Notes: generated by a model from the sequence alone, not told the origin. A stretch of DNA of 64,000 nt from Parabacteroides sp. (GCA_019417325.1 DXVO01000008.1:62001-126000); one strand, 5' to 3'. Numbered from the stretch's first letter, positions 44,440 through 53,940 are shown. Numbers and translations are program-made.

Positions 44440-45393
44440 TTACTTGCTATGAGGGAAATAGAAAGTTTCGGGCAATACACTATATACTTGCTTGCCGTCT
44501 TTTTCCGTTACTTTCATTGTTATAATTGCAGTACGCCTCGGACCTACTACGCTATTTGAATTGTGGGTATGGAATACATATTTCATAACACCATCATTAT
44601 CAATAAAAATATCTCCATGTCCTGTCCCGTTATGTCCCAATAACCGGCGACTGATAATGGGGTTTCCTTCCTGTTTTTTCCAAGGACCATAAGGAGAACC
44701 GGAGGTAGCATAACCTACAGCATAATCGATATTGCGGAAATCATTTGCAGAATAGAAAAAATAATACGTATCCTTTTCGCGAATAACGGTAGGACCTTCC
44801 GAAACAGGCCATTCCACATGCTGGGTATTTTCCCAATCGTCTACGGCAGCAATACATTCGGTCAAAGTCCCTTTCTTAATCCCCGTAAGGTCTTTATTCA
44901 TTTCGGCAACAAACAAACGGTTTCCATTTGTCAGCCGTACATGGTATAAATAGATTTTTCCGTCCTTATCGAAAAACACGTAGGGGTCTATCTGTTTGGT
45001 ATCCGCCGGCAGTTTGGCAATTTTTTTCTGACGGAAAGGACCTAACGGGCTATCGGATGAAGCAATGGCAATAAATTCATCCGCTGTATAAGCCATATAA
45101 TACTTCCCCTTATAACGGAAAACCTGAGGAGCCCAGAATCCTTTCGTACCGAAAGTATCTCCTTTTTTCAACGCATATCCGTCGGAAGCGCCACAGGGTC
45201 CCTCCCATGTTTTCAAATCTCCGGATGTATAAACCTGAAACCCTTCGTTAGAGTTTCCACCCGTACCATATAAATAATAAGTTCCATTATCTACGAAGAT
45301 AGTAGGGTCTGCCATATAGATATTTTGTCCGGCAGCAGAGAAAGATAACAACAATAGAAAAGCTACACAAAAAGATAGTAAATACTTTTTCAT
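44440..45393 (-). CDS. Exported glycoside hydrolase family 43 protein
   Basis: 317 residues from the ATG at 45393; the frame upstream of that is crossed by the -7 box at 45428-45435. Signal peptide about 1-22 (ending AAGQ). The GH43 five-bladed propeller has the catalytic triad in order: Asp29 (MADPTIF), Asp136 (IDPYVF) and Glu199 (SEGPTV). Typical substrates are arabinans and xylans. Its position before GH127 points to arabinose-containing glycans. Confidence 0.9.
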   Translation of the reverse strand: MKKYLLSFCVAFLLLLSFSAAGQNIYMADPTIFVDNGTYYLYGTGGNSNEGFQVYTSGDLKTWEGPCGASDGYALKKGDTFGTKGFWAPQVFRYKGKYYMAYTADEFIAIASSDSPLGPFRQKKIAKLPADTKQIDPYVFFDKDGKIYLYHVRLTNGNRLFVAEMNKDLTGIKKGTLTECIAAVDDWENTQHVEWPVSEGPTVIREKDTYYFFYSANDFRNIDYAVGYATSGSPYGPWKKQEGNPIISRRLLGHNGTGHGDIFIDNDGVMKYVFHTHNSNSVVGPRRTAIITMKVTEKDGKQVYSVLPETFYFPHSK

Positions 45394-45427
45394 GGTATTG
45401 AGAATTAAATTATACTGATTTCCATTA

Positions 45428-45435
45428 CAAAGATA
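45428..45435 (-). promoter_or_regulatory. -7 box for GH43-GH127
   Basis: TATCTTTG on the minus strand, 35 bases before the GH43 ATG. Confidence 0.6.
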
Positions 45436-45476
45436 GACGCAAAAAAGGTACGTATCCCCTAATCCGCAAGCATTTT

Positions 45477-46028
45477 TTACCACAAATAAGAATAAGAATC
45501 TCCTAAATGGGTTCTGATTTTCCGTAGCGCGATAGTTATTTGTCCCTCAACCGTCTTTTCTGAAATATGGAGTTGTTCGGCTATTTCCTTGTTGGTAAAA
45601 CTCTCTTCACGGCTTTTCTTAAAAATCTCCCGGCACTTCTCCGGCAAAAGATTAACAGCTTCCTGTATAAGACGGTGCAATTCCTGTACTTCTATATCCG
45701 GATTATAATCCTGGGATACTTCCGACATTCCGACATCTTCCAGATAAACCGGAACTTTCTTATCCCGGATATATGTAAAAGCCTTATTCCGTGCAGCCTG
45801 GAAAAGATAAGCTTTCAAAGTCAGCTTGATTTCAAAATCTTTACGGTTTTCCCAGATATAAGTAAAAATGTCCAGCACAAAATCCTGAGACTTCTCCCTG
45901 TCGTGAATATAATACATCACAAAACGTTCCAGTGAATCCACATATTGATAAAACAAATGCTTAAATGCCAGTTCATCTCCTTGCTTTATCAGTTTTAACA
46001 ATAATATGTCATCATTATTGGACGCCAT
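45477..46028 (-). CDS. ECF RNA polymerase sigma factor, FecI/SigK-like
   Basis: 183 residues. Region 2 is LFYQYVDSLERFVMYYIHDREKSQDFVLDIFTYIWENR-like (about 25-65), and region 4 carries the helix-turn-helix NKEIAEQLHISEKTVEGQITIALRKIR (about 145-175). In Bacteroidales such factors usually sit before a FecR-type anti-sigma gene and a susC/susD pair; here neither is adjacent. Downstream on the same strand are GH43 and GH127, with their own -7 box. Confidence 0.9.
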   Translation of the reverse strand: MASNNDDILLLKLIKQGDELAFKHLFYQYVDSLERFVMYYIHDREKSQDFVLDIFTYIWENRKDFEIKLTLKAYLFQAARNKAFTYIRDKKVPVYLEDVGMSEVSQDYNPDIEVQELHRLIQEAVNLLPEKCREIFKKSREESFTNKEIAEQLHISEKTVEGQITIALRKIRTHLGDSYSYLW

Positions 46029-46066
46029 CTACATTTATTAACCTGATTATACCTAATTCTCCGCCC

Positions 46067-46074
46067 CAAAGATA
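46067..46074 (-). promoter_or_regulatory. -7 box for the ECF sigma gene
   Basis: TATCTTTG on the minus strand, 39 bases before the ATG. Confidence 0.55.
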
Positions 46075-46138
46075 GACAAATATTTTATATTAATTAAAAT
46101 ATGTATCATTTAGTTTCCAACCGCAAACTCGCCAGACA

Positions 46139-46369
46139 CTAATGTTTCAGGCTACGTATCCCATAATACAGCAAACGTAATAAGATGGATAAACCATAAA
46201 GAGCGCAGGCTATCACCAACATCCAGAGAGATTGTGTCCACAATTCGGACCATTCAGTCTGATAGGACAAAATGGATATAATATTCATCAGACAGGCAAG
46301 AAGGATACAGGCACAGAATATCTTTATTTCCAGTTTCTGCCTTTTGACTGATATACGGATATCTTTCAT
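46139..46369 (-). CDS. Small two-span membrane protein
   Basis: 76 residues with two hydrophobic helices (about 15-34 and 47-69) and basic ends (MKDIRISVKRQKLEIK, RLLYYGIRSLKH). No recognised domain. It begins 2 bp after the stop of the Gfo/Idh/MocA gene, so it is the third gene of the apbE transcript, and it lies just before the ECF sigma gene. Confidence 0.65.
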   Translation of the reverse strand: MKDIRISVKRQKLEIKIFCACILLACLMNIISILSYQTEWSELWTQSLWMLVIACALYGLSILLRLLYYGIRSLKH

Positions 46370-46371
46370 AT

Positions 46372-47694
46372 TTATGCAAAATTTAAATAAGGTATTTTAT
46401 ATTCGTCCGGGAAATGAATAACCCGCTCTTCTTCCATTGCTTGCAAGCCCAATAAGGCAAGAACGGAGGAGTAATAGGCCTCTTCTACCAGATTAGGGGC
46501 AGGTTTTCCGGTAATTGCCGCTTCACAGAAAGCCGTTACCAATTCCATCGAACCGTCGCCTACTGCACCTACAGAAGATTCCCCGCTATGAGTAGTAACA
46601 TGATCCATAATCATTTCCCCCTTATTTACAGAGGCCGTTTCGGGAACCCAGCTCGGTCCGGCAAAAGAGACATTATCGAATACCTTATGTTCAATCTGGT
46701 TGATAAGTTGCTGGATACCCGGCGCCGGTTTCACCTCTTCGAAATAATACTTTCCTTTTTCCGGTTCCATTGTCCCTTTACTGCCAAGCAGTTCCTCTTC
46801 CAATCCATAGAATTTATTGGAGATGACAGACTCATAATTCATCTTCACCCCATTGGGATACCGGTAAATCAGGCTCACATTGTCATACACTTCACGCCCG
46901 TCTTTCCAATAAACAATATCACCGGACCCCATTACTGTTTCGGGTATCATTTTCAACGCCCAGTTGCCGACCTGCAACTGATGAGTGGCAAGTTCCGTCA
47001 TCAATCCTCCGGAATATTCCTTATACAGACGCCAGTTTATTTTCCGTTCCAAATCCGGAGAAGGGACAGGACGGCGCCAGTCATTATTCCTGAACCAATA
47101 AGCACGGACCGCTCCGATTTCCCCGATAACACCGGAATGTATCATTTCCATCGCACGGATATATTTGGGGTCATACAAGCGTTGTTGTCCGATAAACATT
47201 ACTTTACCGGATTGTTTGAATGCATTATACATATCCAGGCATCCCTGGGGTGTTGTAGACATCGACTTTTCGCAAAATACATGCTTACCTGCCTGTAAAG
47301 CATCTATCGTTAAACGGGCATGTTCGTACAAAGGTACAGCTATCATTACAGCCTGAACCTCCGGCATCTCGAGAACTCTCCGGTAATCATCGAATGTTTT
47401 TGCTTTCGGGTAAATGGCTGATGCCGCTTTCAGGTTCGGTTCGTAATTGTCGCAGAGAGCCACAACATCGGCATTTGGTATTTCCTTCATATTATTCAGG
47501 TGGTATTGCCCGCGTGAACCTGTCCCGATAAAGCCAATCCGTACCTTTTCTTTTGCTACCCGTTTTTTATCATCGGCACTACATGACTGAAGCCAAGGGA
47601 ACGAAGACAAAAGAAGTCCTCCCCCTCCTATCATTCCTATGTTTTTAAAAAAATCCCGGCGGCTTAAGCCGGCTGAAATATCTTCATTACTCAT
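46372..47694 (-). CDS. Tat-exported Gfo/Idh/MocA family oxidoreductase
   Basis: 440 residues. A twin-arginine signal (SRRDFF, 11-16) and a hydrophobic stretch end in a possible lipobox cysteine (Cys38). The NAD(P)-binding Rossmann core has GFIGTGSRG (54-62), the catalytic lysine region is FCEKSMSTT, and the GFO_IDH_MocA C-terminal domain follows. Bacteroidetes enzymes of this exported type act on sugars or sugar alcohols, often with tightly bound NAD(P). Its start codon overlaps the end of apbE by 4 bp. Confidence 0.9.
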   Translation of the reverse strand: MSNEDISAGLSRRDFFKNIGMIGGGGLLLSSFPWLQSCSADDKKRVAKEKVRIGFIGTGSRGQYHLNNMKEIPNADVVALCDNYEPNLKAASAIYPKAKTFDDYRRVLEMPEVQAVMIAVPLYEHARLTIDALQAGKHVFCEKSMSTTPQGCLDMYNAFKQSGKVMFIGQQRLYDPKYIRAMEMIHSGVIGEIGAVRAYWFRNNDWRRPVPSPDLERKINWRLYKEYSGGLMTELATHQLQVGNWALKMIPETVMGSGDIVYWKDGREVYDNVSLIYRYPNGVKMNYESVISNKFYGLEEELLGSKGTMEPEKGKYYFEEVKPAPGIQQLINQIEHKVFDNVSFAGPSWVPETASVNKGEMIMDHVTTHSGESSVGAVGDGSMELVTAFCEAAITGKPAPNLVEEAYYSSVLALLGLQAMEEERVIHFPDEYKIPYLNFA

Positions 47695-48497
47695 AATGTA
47701 TATAGATGTTTCTCATAAATATCAAATTTCCCGGCAACCGTATCCACCTGCTCACTGGGCAGTATCATAAAAGCCGTTGTCAGCACTTCTGCCACAAGCG
47801 GACTATCGGCTATCACCGAAACCATTCGTTTATCTTCCACATATAAACCGGTATGCGGATTAATGATATGCCTGGGATTTGAAGGCATATTCCCTGAAGT
47901 AGACAAAGAGCAGTCTTTCAGCTTAAAATCGGCGAGTCTTTTTTGTGTATAAGGATTATTTATACTGACCGGCCAATATGTTCCACAAGGATGACTACCC
48001 AAGGCAAGCACCGAACTGTTGCCAAAATTAACGAGTGCATCCGTCACCCCTTTCTGCTTCAATATCGTTTGTATTTTTTGCAGTGCATAGCCTTTCCCGT
48101 ATCCTCCCAAATCTATCTGCATGGTTTCCGAAAAGAAAAAGATACTTTTATCGGCATCCGACAAGAGTATCCGGCTGAAATCCTGCATCGTAATATCGAA
48201 ACAGCCGTTTGTCCACTCATAATACCGGTGGCAATCCAGCAAAATAGCCCAAAGTTCATCGCTTACAGATACAGGAAAATGTCCGGCTTCCCTGTTCACC
48301 GACGCAACTTCTCCATCCGCGACAAAGCGGCTTAGCATCTTATCCAACCGCCTGACTTCGGTTTCCACCTCATTCCATACTTCACCTAACTGCTTTGAAT
48401 CCTTCCCTAACAGCAACACATCCAACTGTGTTCCCATGGCTGACGACATTGCTCCGTGAAAAAGCCCGGAGGCAGCATAATAGTTAGAATAAGACAT
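47691..48497 (-). CDS. apbE: FAD:protein FMN transferase ApbE
   Basis: 268 residues. Transfers FMN covalently to Thr/Ser of target flavoproteins. Signatures are IDLGGYGKGYAL (FAD binding) and RHIINPHTGLY, plus a late TAFMILP region. No signal peptide or lipobox is evident at MSYSNYYAASGLFHGAMSS, although many ApbE proteins are periplasmic. It is translationally coupled to the exported oxidoreductase, but no typical flavinylation target is encoded nearby. Confidence 0.92.
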   Translation of the reverse strand: MSYSNYYAASGLFHGAMSSAMGTQLDVLLLGKDSKQLGEVWNEVETEVRRLDKMLSRFVADGEVASVNREAGHFPVSVSDELWAILLDCHRYYEWTNGCFDITMQDFSRILLSDADKSIFFFSETMQIDLGGYGKGYALQKIQTILKQKGVTDALVNFGNSSVLALGSHPCGTYWPVSINNPYTQKRLADFKLKDCSLSTSGNMPSNPRHIINPHTGLYVEDKRMVSVIADSPLVAEVLTTAFMILPSEQVDTVAGKFDIYEKHLYTL

Positions 48498-48572
48498 AAA
48501 TTAAACGCTTTTGATACCTTACCGAATTGGGTGTGCGTACACACGATATCAGATTTTCATTTTATTCCCTGA

Positions 48573-48580
48573 CAAAGATA
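48573..48580 (-). promoter_or_regulatory. -7 box for the apbE operon
   Basis: TATCTTTG on the minus strand; it implies a 70-nt leader. Confidence 0.55.
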
Positions 48581-48688
48581 GCGCATTAAGTAATTGAAAA
48601 AAACAGGATATGCTTTATTTTTTTATTATTTCACCAACAGTTTCATTGTTAATGCCACACACTATTAAAAGAAGTCCGTTTTTTGCGT

Positions 48689-48744
48689 TCATAGTTATGG
48701 TTTTTCCAATTCATAGTTATGATTTAGGAAAACCATAACTATGA
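48689..48744. repeat. Palindromic repeat, copies B, C and D
   Basis: TCATAGTTATGG at 48689-48700, TCATAGTTATGATTT at 48711-48725 and the inverse GGAAAACCATAACTATGA at 48728-48744. Two direct and one inverted copy; the same arm occurs in slightly changed form at 41872-41905. Confidence 0.7.
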
Positions 48745-48849
48745 ATATTTCGGGACGGTATAGATATGCAGGTATCATTCTGTTAGACAACACCCTTCCA
48801 AAGCGCTTATATTTTTCATTTTCTGCTCGGTTATTCAAAGATTATCCCT

Positions 48850-48857
48850 TACATTTG
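48850..48857 (+). promoter_or_regulatory. -7 box for the DUF3298 lipoprotein gene
   Basis: TACATTTG, 28 bases before the ATG. Confidence 0.6.
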
Positions 48858-48885
48858 CATCATAAATATTAAATCCGTAATTACG

Positions 48886-49737
48886 ATGAATACACAATTG
48901 TACAAAGCTGTTATCGCAGTTTTTCTTATTGGAATATTTGCGGCAGGCTGTAACCCGAAAACGAAACAAGTGGCTGAAAACAATATTACGTTCGATTCAA
49001 TCCAGGTAGATAAAACCTACCATTTATTGGAAAATCAGGACAACCCGAACTGCAACCTCCAAATGAATTTCGTATATCCTGTTAAATATACGAATAAAGA
49101 GGTACTGAAGAAAGTTCAAAAACAGTTTGTACTGGCTTATTTCGGAGAAACTTACGAGACGTTATCTCCTGCAGATGCAATTGCTAAATACACGGAAGAT
49201 TACCTGAATGCATATAAGGACCTGGAAAAAGATTTCAAGGATGAACTGGCCAAGAAAGAAGATGCCCCGGTAGAAGCCTGGTATTCCTATTATGAAATGT
49301 CATCCGATAAGATTGCACTCAATAAAAACGATATTCTCAGTTTTACCGTATATTTCGAAAACTATACAGGTGGAGCACATGGTTCACATTCTGCCAATAA
49401 TCATTCTATCAACCTGAATACCGGCGACCCGATTACAGAAGAAGAGATTTTCGTAGAAAACTACCAGGATGAACTGGCTAAAATATTGACTGATCATATC
49501 GCCAAGCAAAATGAGGTGGAAAATCCCAAAGATCTGGAAAATCTGGGATTCTTCAGTGTGGATGAAATTTTCCCCAACGGAAATATATTAATTGAGGAAG
49601 ACGGTATTAACTATACTTTCAATGAATATGAAATTGCCGCTTATGTAGTGGGAACAATCAATGTGTTCCTTCCTTATAAGGATATACAGCATTTGTTGAA
49701 AAAGGATAGCATTATCGCTCCGTTTATTAATAATTGA
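48886..49737 (+). CDS. DUF4163/DUF3298 (RsiV-like) lipoprotein
   Basis: 283 residues. Lipobox AAGC with lipidated Cys22. The body has a DUF4163-like N-terminal part and the DUF3298 signature YTGGAHGSHSANNHSINLNTG (about 161-180) followed by ITEEEIF. This fold binds lysozyme in RsiV, but here it lacks an anti-sigma region, so the role is unknown; envelope stress or inhibitor binding is a guess. rsmG starts 17 bp after its stop. Confidence 0.85.
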   Translation: MNTQLYKAVIAVFLIGIFAAGCNPKTKQVAENNITFDSIQVDKTYHLLENQDNPNCNLQMNFVYPVKYTNKEVLKKVQKQFVLAYFGETYETLSPADAIAKYTEDYLNAYKDLEKDFKDELAKKEDAPVEAWYSYYEMSSDKIALNKNDILSFTVYFENYTGGAHGSHSANNHSINLNTGDPITEEEIFVENYQDELAKILTDHIAKQNEVENPKDLENLGFFSVDEIFPNGNILIEEDGINYTFNEYEIAAYVVGTINVFLPYKDIQHLLKKDSIIAPFINN

Positions 49738-49754
49738 AACAACATCTCAAACGC

Positions 49755-50423
49755 ATGGAAGTGAAAGATACTGATAGTGATTTGTCTATTATCCATTCCC
49801 AGTTAGAAGCGATTAAATCTTATTTCCCGGAGCTTACGGAACAACAAAGAACACAGATAGATGCTCTTTATGACTTGTATGCCGACTGGAATGCCAAAAT
49901 AAATGTGATTTCACGCAAAGATATAGTTAATCTATACCTGAATCATGTGCTTCATTCTCTGGGCATTGCCCGGATGTTGAAGTTTAAAGAAGGCTCGTCT
50001 GTCATGGATATCGGTACAGGAGGCGGTTTTCCCGGTATTCCTCTTGCCATATTATTCCCGGAAGCAAACTTCCATTTGGTAGACAGCATAGGGAAGAAAA
50101 TAAAAGTCGGACAAGCAGTAGCAGAGGCCATCGGACTGAAAAATGTAACATTCCGTCATTGCCGGGCCGAAGAAGAAAAACAATTATTCGATTTCGTTGT
50201 CAGCCGCGCTGTTATGCCTCTCTCCGATCTGGTAAAGATAGCTCGTAAAAACATAAAAAAACAGCAACACAACGCATTGCCGAACGGTTTAATCTGTTTG
50301 AAAGGCGGAGAATTGCAAAGTGAAATATTTCCTTTCCGCAATCAGGCTGTTACCCTCGAATTGGGAGACTATTTCAAAGAAGAATTTTTCAAAACTAAAA
50401 AAGTAGTATACGTGCCATTATGA
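49755..50423 (+). CDS. rsmG: 16S rRNA (guanine-N7) methyltransferase RsmG
   Basis: 222 residues from the ATG at 49755; an in-frame TTG at 49734 overlaps the previous stop. Methylates G527 of 16S rRNA with SAM. The SAM motif VMDIGTGGGFPGIPLAI, FHLVDSIGKKIKVG and FDFVVSRAV are present. Its stop overlaps the start of the MBL gene by 4 bp. Confidence 0.94.
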   Translation: MEVKDTDSDLSIIHSQLEAIKSYFPELTEQQRTQIDALYDLYADWNAKINVISRKDIVNLYLNHVLHSLGIARMLKFKEGSSVMDIGTGGGFPGIPLAILFPEANFHLVDSIGKKIKVGQAVAEAIGLKNVTFRHCRAEEEKQLFDFVVSRAVMPLSDLVKIARKNIKKQQHNALPNGLICLKGGELQSEIFPFRNQAVTLELGDYFKEEFFKTKKVVYVPL

Positions 50424-51058
50424 TATCAATAAAAGCATTTGAATTTAACTACTTCCAGGAAAACACATTTGTACTTTACGATGAGACCCGTGAAGCGGTA
50501 ATCATTGACTGTGGTTGTTGCCGGCGGGAAGAAGAAATTGAATTGGAAAACTTTATCACAGAGAATAATCTGATAGTAAAACACCTCCTTTGTACTCATC
50601 TCCATCTGGACCACATCTTCGGAAATCCGTTTGTATATAAGAAATATGGATTAAAACCGCAGGCACATAGGTTGGATGTGGAACTTCTTCCGTCTCCGGA
50701 CCAACAAGCTAAGTTGTTCGGACTAAGTTTCCATATAGAGAATATTCCGGTAGAAAAGCTATTAGTCGGTAACGAAATTATCAAATTCGGCAAATCCGAA
50801 TTAAAAGTTTTAACGGTACCGGGACATTCCCCCGGAAGTGTTGCCTTTTATAATGAAAAGAATGGTTTCGTAATTGTCGGAGATGCCTTATTTGCCGGAA
50901 GTATAGGACGTACAGACCTTTGGGAAGGCAATCATGATATTCTGATAGCAGCTATCAACGACAAACTGATGGCATTGCCGGACGAAACTGTGGTATATCC
51001 CGGACATGGACCGGAAACACGTATCATTGATGAGAAATTAAATAATCCCTATTTATAA
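50420..51058 (+). CDS. MBL-fold metallo-hydrolase (glyoxalase II-like)
   Basis: 212 residues. The metal-binding motif THLHLDH (His60, His62, Asp64, His65) is followed by PGHSPGS, a GDALFAGSIGRTDL block and a C-terminal PGHGPET. This matches YcbL/glyoxalase II-like hydrolases acting on thioesters; the substrate is uncertain. Translationally coupled to rsmG and 14 bp upstream of gcvP. Confidence 0.92.
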   Translation: MISIKAFEFNYFQENTFVLYDETREAVIIDCGCCRREEEIELENFITENNLIVKHLLCTHLHLDHIFGNPFVYKKYGLKPQAHRLDVELLPSPDQQAKLFGLSFHIENIPVEKLLVGNEIIKFGKSELKVLTVPGHSPGSVAFYNEKNGFVIVGDALFAGSIGRTDLWEGNHDILIAAINDKLMALPDETVVYPGHGPETRIIDEKLNNPYL

Positions 51059-51072
51059 ACTACATTAATATT

Positions 51073-53925
51073 ATGGATACAAATAAATTTGTAAACCGTC
51101 ATGTAGGCATCGCAACAGAAGATATTCCTTCTATGTTGCAAGCTATTGGCGTGGAATCGGTAGACGAATTGATTAACCAGACAATTCCGTCGAACATCCG
51201 CTTAAAAGAGCCTTTGAACCTTCCTGAACCCATGACTGAACGTGAGTTCGCAGAACACATTGCCGAACTGGCTTCAAAAAACGAAGTGTTTACCTCCTAC
51301 ATTGGAATGGGATGGTATGACACTGTTTGCCCGGCTCCTATCCAGCGTAATGTTTTTGAAAACCCGGTTTGGTATACATCTTATACTCCTTACCAGGCTG
51401 AAATCTCGCAAGGACGCCTGGAAGCGTTACTTAATTTCCAGACTGTTATTTGTGAACTGACAGGATTGCCTCTTGCAAACTGCTCATTGCTGGATGAAGC
51501 AACTGCCGCCGCCGAAGCAGCAACGATGTTCTTCGGAAGCCGGAGCCGTGCACAGGCAAAAGCCGGAGCCAATGTATTATTCGTAGACGAAAATGTATTT
51601 GCTTCTACTCTGGCGGTTATCAATACACGCATGGTTCCCCAAGATATCAAAGTGGTTGTTGGCAACTACAAGACATTTGAATTCACACCGGAAGTATTCG
51701 GTGCTATTGTACAGTATCCGAACGCTGACGGTTCCATTGAAGATTATAAAGAATTTATCTCTCGCGCAAATGCGAATGAAACCCGTGTTGCTGTTGCAGC
51801 AGACCTGATGAGTCTGGTACTGCTTACACCTCCGGGGGAATGGGGGGCTGATGTTGTATTCGGAAGCAGCCAACGGTTCGGTATTCCGATGTTTTACGGA
51901 GGTCCGTCCGCAGCCTTTTTCGCGACTAAAGCGGATTACAAACGTACGATTCCGGGACGTATCATCGGTATCTCCAAAGATGCTTATGGTCATGCTGCTT
52001 ACCGCCTGGCTTTGCAAACCCGCGAACAGCACATCAAACGTGAAAAAGCGACTTCCAATATTTGTACGGCTCAGGCTTTATTGGCTACTATGGCAGGTTT
52101 CTATGCTGTATACCATGGTGCGGAAGGACTGAAAAACATCGCAGGGCGTATCCATGCTTCTGCCGGTTTCTTAGCTTCCGAACTTGAAAAACTGGGTTAC
52201 AGACAGTTGAACAAAGATTACTTCGATACACTGAAAATCGAACTACCGTCTCATGTATCCATCAATGCTTTGCGTGAAATTGCTTTGGAATGCAAAGTAA
52301 ACCTGCGCTATTTTGAAGCTGGACAAGTTGGTATCAGCATAGACGAAACAACACAACCTACCGACATAGGCGTGTTACTATACATCTTTGCTGGCGCTGC
52401 CGGTAAAGATTATATGTTGAAAGAAGCTGTTCCTGAAAAGACTTATTTCGATGCGAAATTTGCCCGTACATCTGATTTCTTACAGGAAGATGTATTCAAA
52501 AAATACCATACGGAAACCGAATTAATGCGCTATATCACTCGCTTGGGACGCAAAGATATTTCATTGGCTCAGTCCATGATTTCTCTGGGTTCTTGTACAA
52601 TGAAACTGAATGCCGCTTCTGAAATGCTGCCGTTGAGCCGTCCTGAATTCCAGAACATCCACCCGTATGCCCCAGAAGAACAAGTTGAAGGATACAAAGA
52701 ACTGATTGAGAACCTGTGTTGCTATCTGGCTGAAATCACCGGATTCAAAGGTGTTACTTTGCAACCGAACTCTGGTGCTGCCGGAGAATATACCGGTTTG
52801 CGTGTAATTCGTACTTATCTGGAAAGTATCGGTCAGGGACATCGTAACATCGTTCTTTTACCGTCATCTGCACACGGTACAAACCCGGCAAGTGCTATCC
52901 AGTGCGGCTTCTCTACCGTAACAGTTAAATGTGACGATAAAGGTAACATCGACCTGGCAGACTTCCGCGAAAAAGCAGAAGCAAACAAGGATAATCTTGC
53001 AGCTACCATGATTACTTATCCGTCTACTCATGGTATTTTTGAAGTAGACATCAAAGAGATGTGTGATATTGTTCATGCATGCGGCGGACAAGTTTATATG
53101 GACGGTGCCAATATGAATGCACAGGTTGGCTTGACAAATCCGGGCACAATTGGTGCTGACGTTTGCCACCTGAATCTTCACAAAACATTTGCATCTCCTC
53201 ATGGTGGTGGTGGTCCTGGCGTAGGTCCGATTTGTGTAGCCGCTCATCTGGTTCCGTTCCTGCCTTCTCATCCGGTAGCATGGGGCAGCGATTTGAATAC
53301 GGTGTCTGCCGCTCCTTATGGCAGTGCTGGTATCTTACCGATTACCTATGCTTACATTCGTATGTTAGGTGCGGAAGGACTGGAAACTGTTACAAAAACA
53401 GCTATACTGAATGCCAATTATCTGGCTGCTAAGCTGAAAGATACATATGGTATCGTTTATACAGGTGCTACAGGCCGCGTAGGGCATGAACTTATTTTGG
53501 AATGCCGTACAATTAAAGAACGTTCCGGTATCGATGAAGGTGATGTAGCAAAACGTCTGATGGATTTCGGCTATCATGCACCGACTCTTTCATTCCCGGT
53601 TCACGGTACCTTAATGGTAGAACCTACCGAAAGTGAGAGCAAAGCGGAACTAGACCGTTTTGTTGATGTATTGGAATGTATCTGGAAGGAAATCAAAGAG
53701 GTAGAAGAAGGTAAAGCTTCTAAAGAAGATAATGTGCTGAAAAATGCTCCTCATCCTGAATACGAAATCACTGCTGATGAATGGAAACATGAATATCCTC
53801 GCAGTAAAGCAGCCTTCCCGCTGGAATGGTTGCATGAAGGTAAATTCTGGATTAATGTTGCCCGTGTAGATAACGCATATGGCGATCGTAACCTGATACC
53901 TTCTCTTTGTGCCTGCGAACTGTAA
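51073..53925 (+). CDS. gcvP: Glycine dehydrogenase (decarboxylating), P-protein
   Basis: 950 residues, the full-length fused (alpha plus beta) form. Decarboxylates glycine on PLP and passes aminomethyl to the lipoyl H-protein. The PLP lysine is Lys704 in LNLHKTFASPHGGGGPG. The N-terminal half starts with FVNRHVGIATEDIPSML and holds the TSYTPYQAEISQGRLEALLNFQ signature in pieces. The other cleavage-system genes are not in the window. Confidence 0.97.
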   Translation: MDTNKFVNRHVGIATEDIPSMLQAIGVESVDELINQTIPSNIRLKEPLNLPEPMTEREFAEHIAELASKNEVFTSYIGMGWYDTVCPAPIQRNVFENPVWYTSYTPYQAEISQGRLEALLNFQTVICELTGLPLANCSLLDEATAAAEAATMFFGSRSRAQAKAGANVLFVDENVFASTLAVINTRMVPQDIKVVVGNYKTFEFTPEVFGAIVQYPNADGSIEDYKEFISRANANETRVAVAADLMSLVLLTPPGEWGADVVFGSSQRFGIPMFYGGPSAAFFATKADYKRTIPGRIIGISKDAYGHAAYRLALQTREQHIKREKATSNICTAQALLATMAGFYAVYHGAEGLKNIAGRIHASAGFLASELEKLGYRQLNKDYFDTLKIELPSHVSINALREIALECKVNLRYFEAGQVGISIDETTQPTDIGVLLYIFAGAAGKDYMLKEAVPEKTYFDAKFARTSDFLQEDVFKKYHTETELMRYITRLGRKDISLAQSMISLGSCTMKLNAASEMLPLSRPEFQNIHPYAPEEQVEGYKELIENLCCYLAEITGFKGVTLQPNSGAAGEYTGLRVIRTYLESIGQGHRNIVLLPSSAHGTNPASAIQCGFSTVTVKCDDKGNIDLADFREKAEANKDNLAATMITYPSTHGIFEVDIKEMCDIVHACGGQVYMDGANMNAQVGLTNPGTIGADVCHLNLHKTFASPHGGGGPGVGPICVAAHLVPFLPSHPVAWGSDLNTVSAAPYGSAGILPITYAYIRMLGAEGLETVTKTAILNANYLAAKLKDTYGIVYTGATGRVGHELILECRTIKERSGIDEGDVAKRLMDFGYHAPTLSFPVHGTLMVEPTESESKAELDRFVDVLECIWKEIKEVEEGKASKEDNVLKNAPHPEYEITADEWKHEYPRSKAAFPLEWLHEGKFWINVARVDNAYGDRNLIPSLCACEL

Positions 53926-53940
53926 TATTCCTATTTATAC

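Larger units (their letters stand above)
48498..48885. other. Gene-free divergent intergenic region with triplicated repeat
   Basis: 388 bp. It holds two divergent -7 boxes (48573-48580 minus and 48850-48857 plus) and the triplicated palindromic repeat at 48689-48744. No open frame looks real. Confidence 0.7.
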
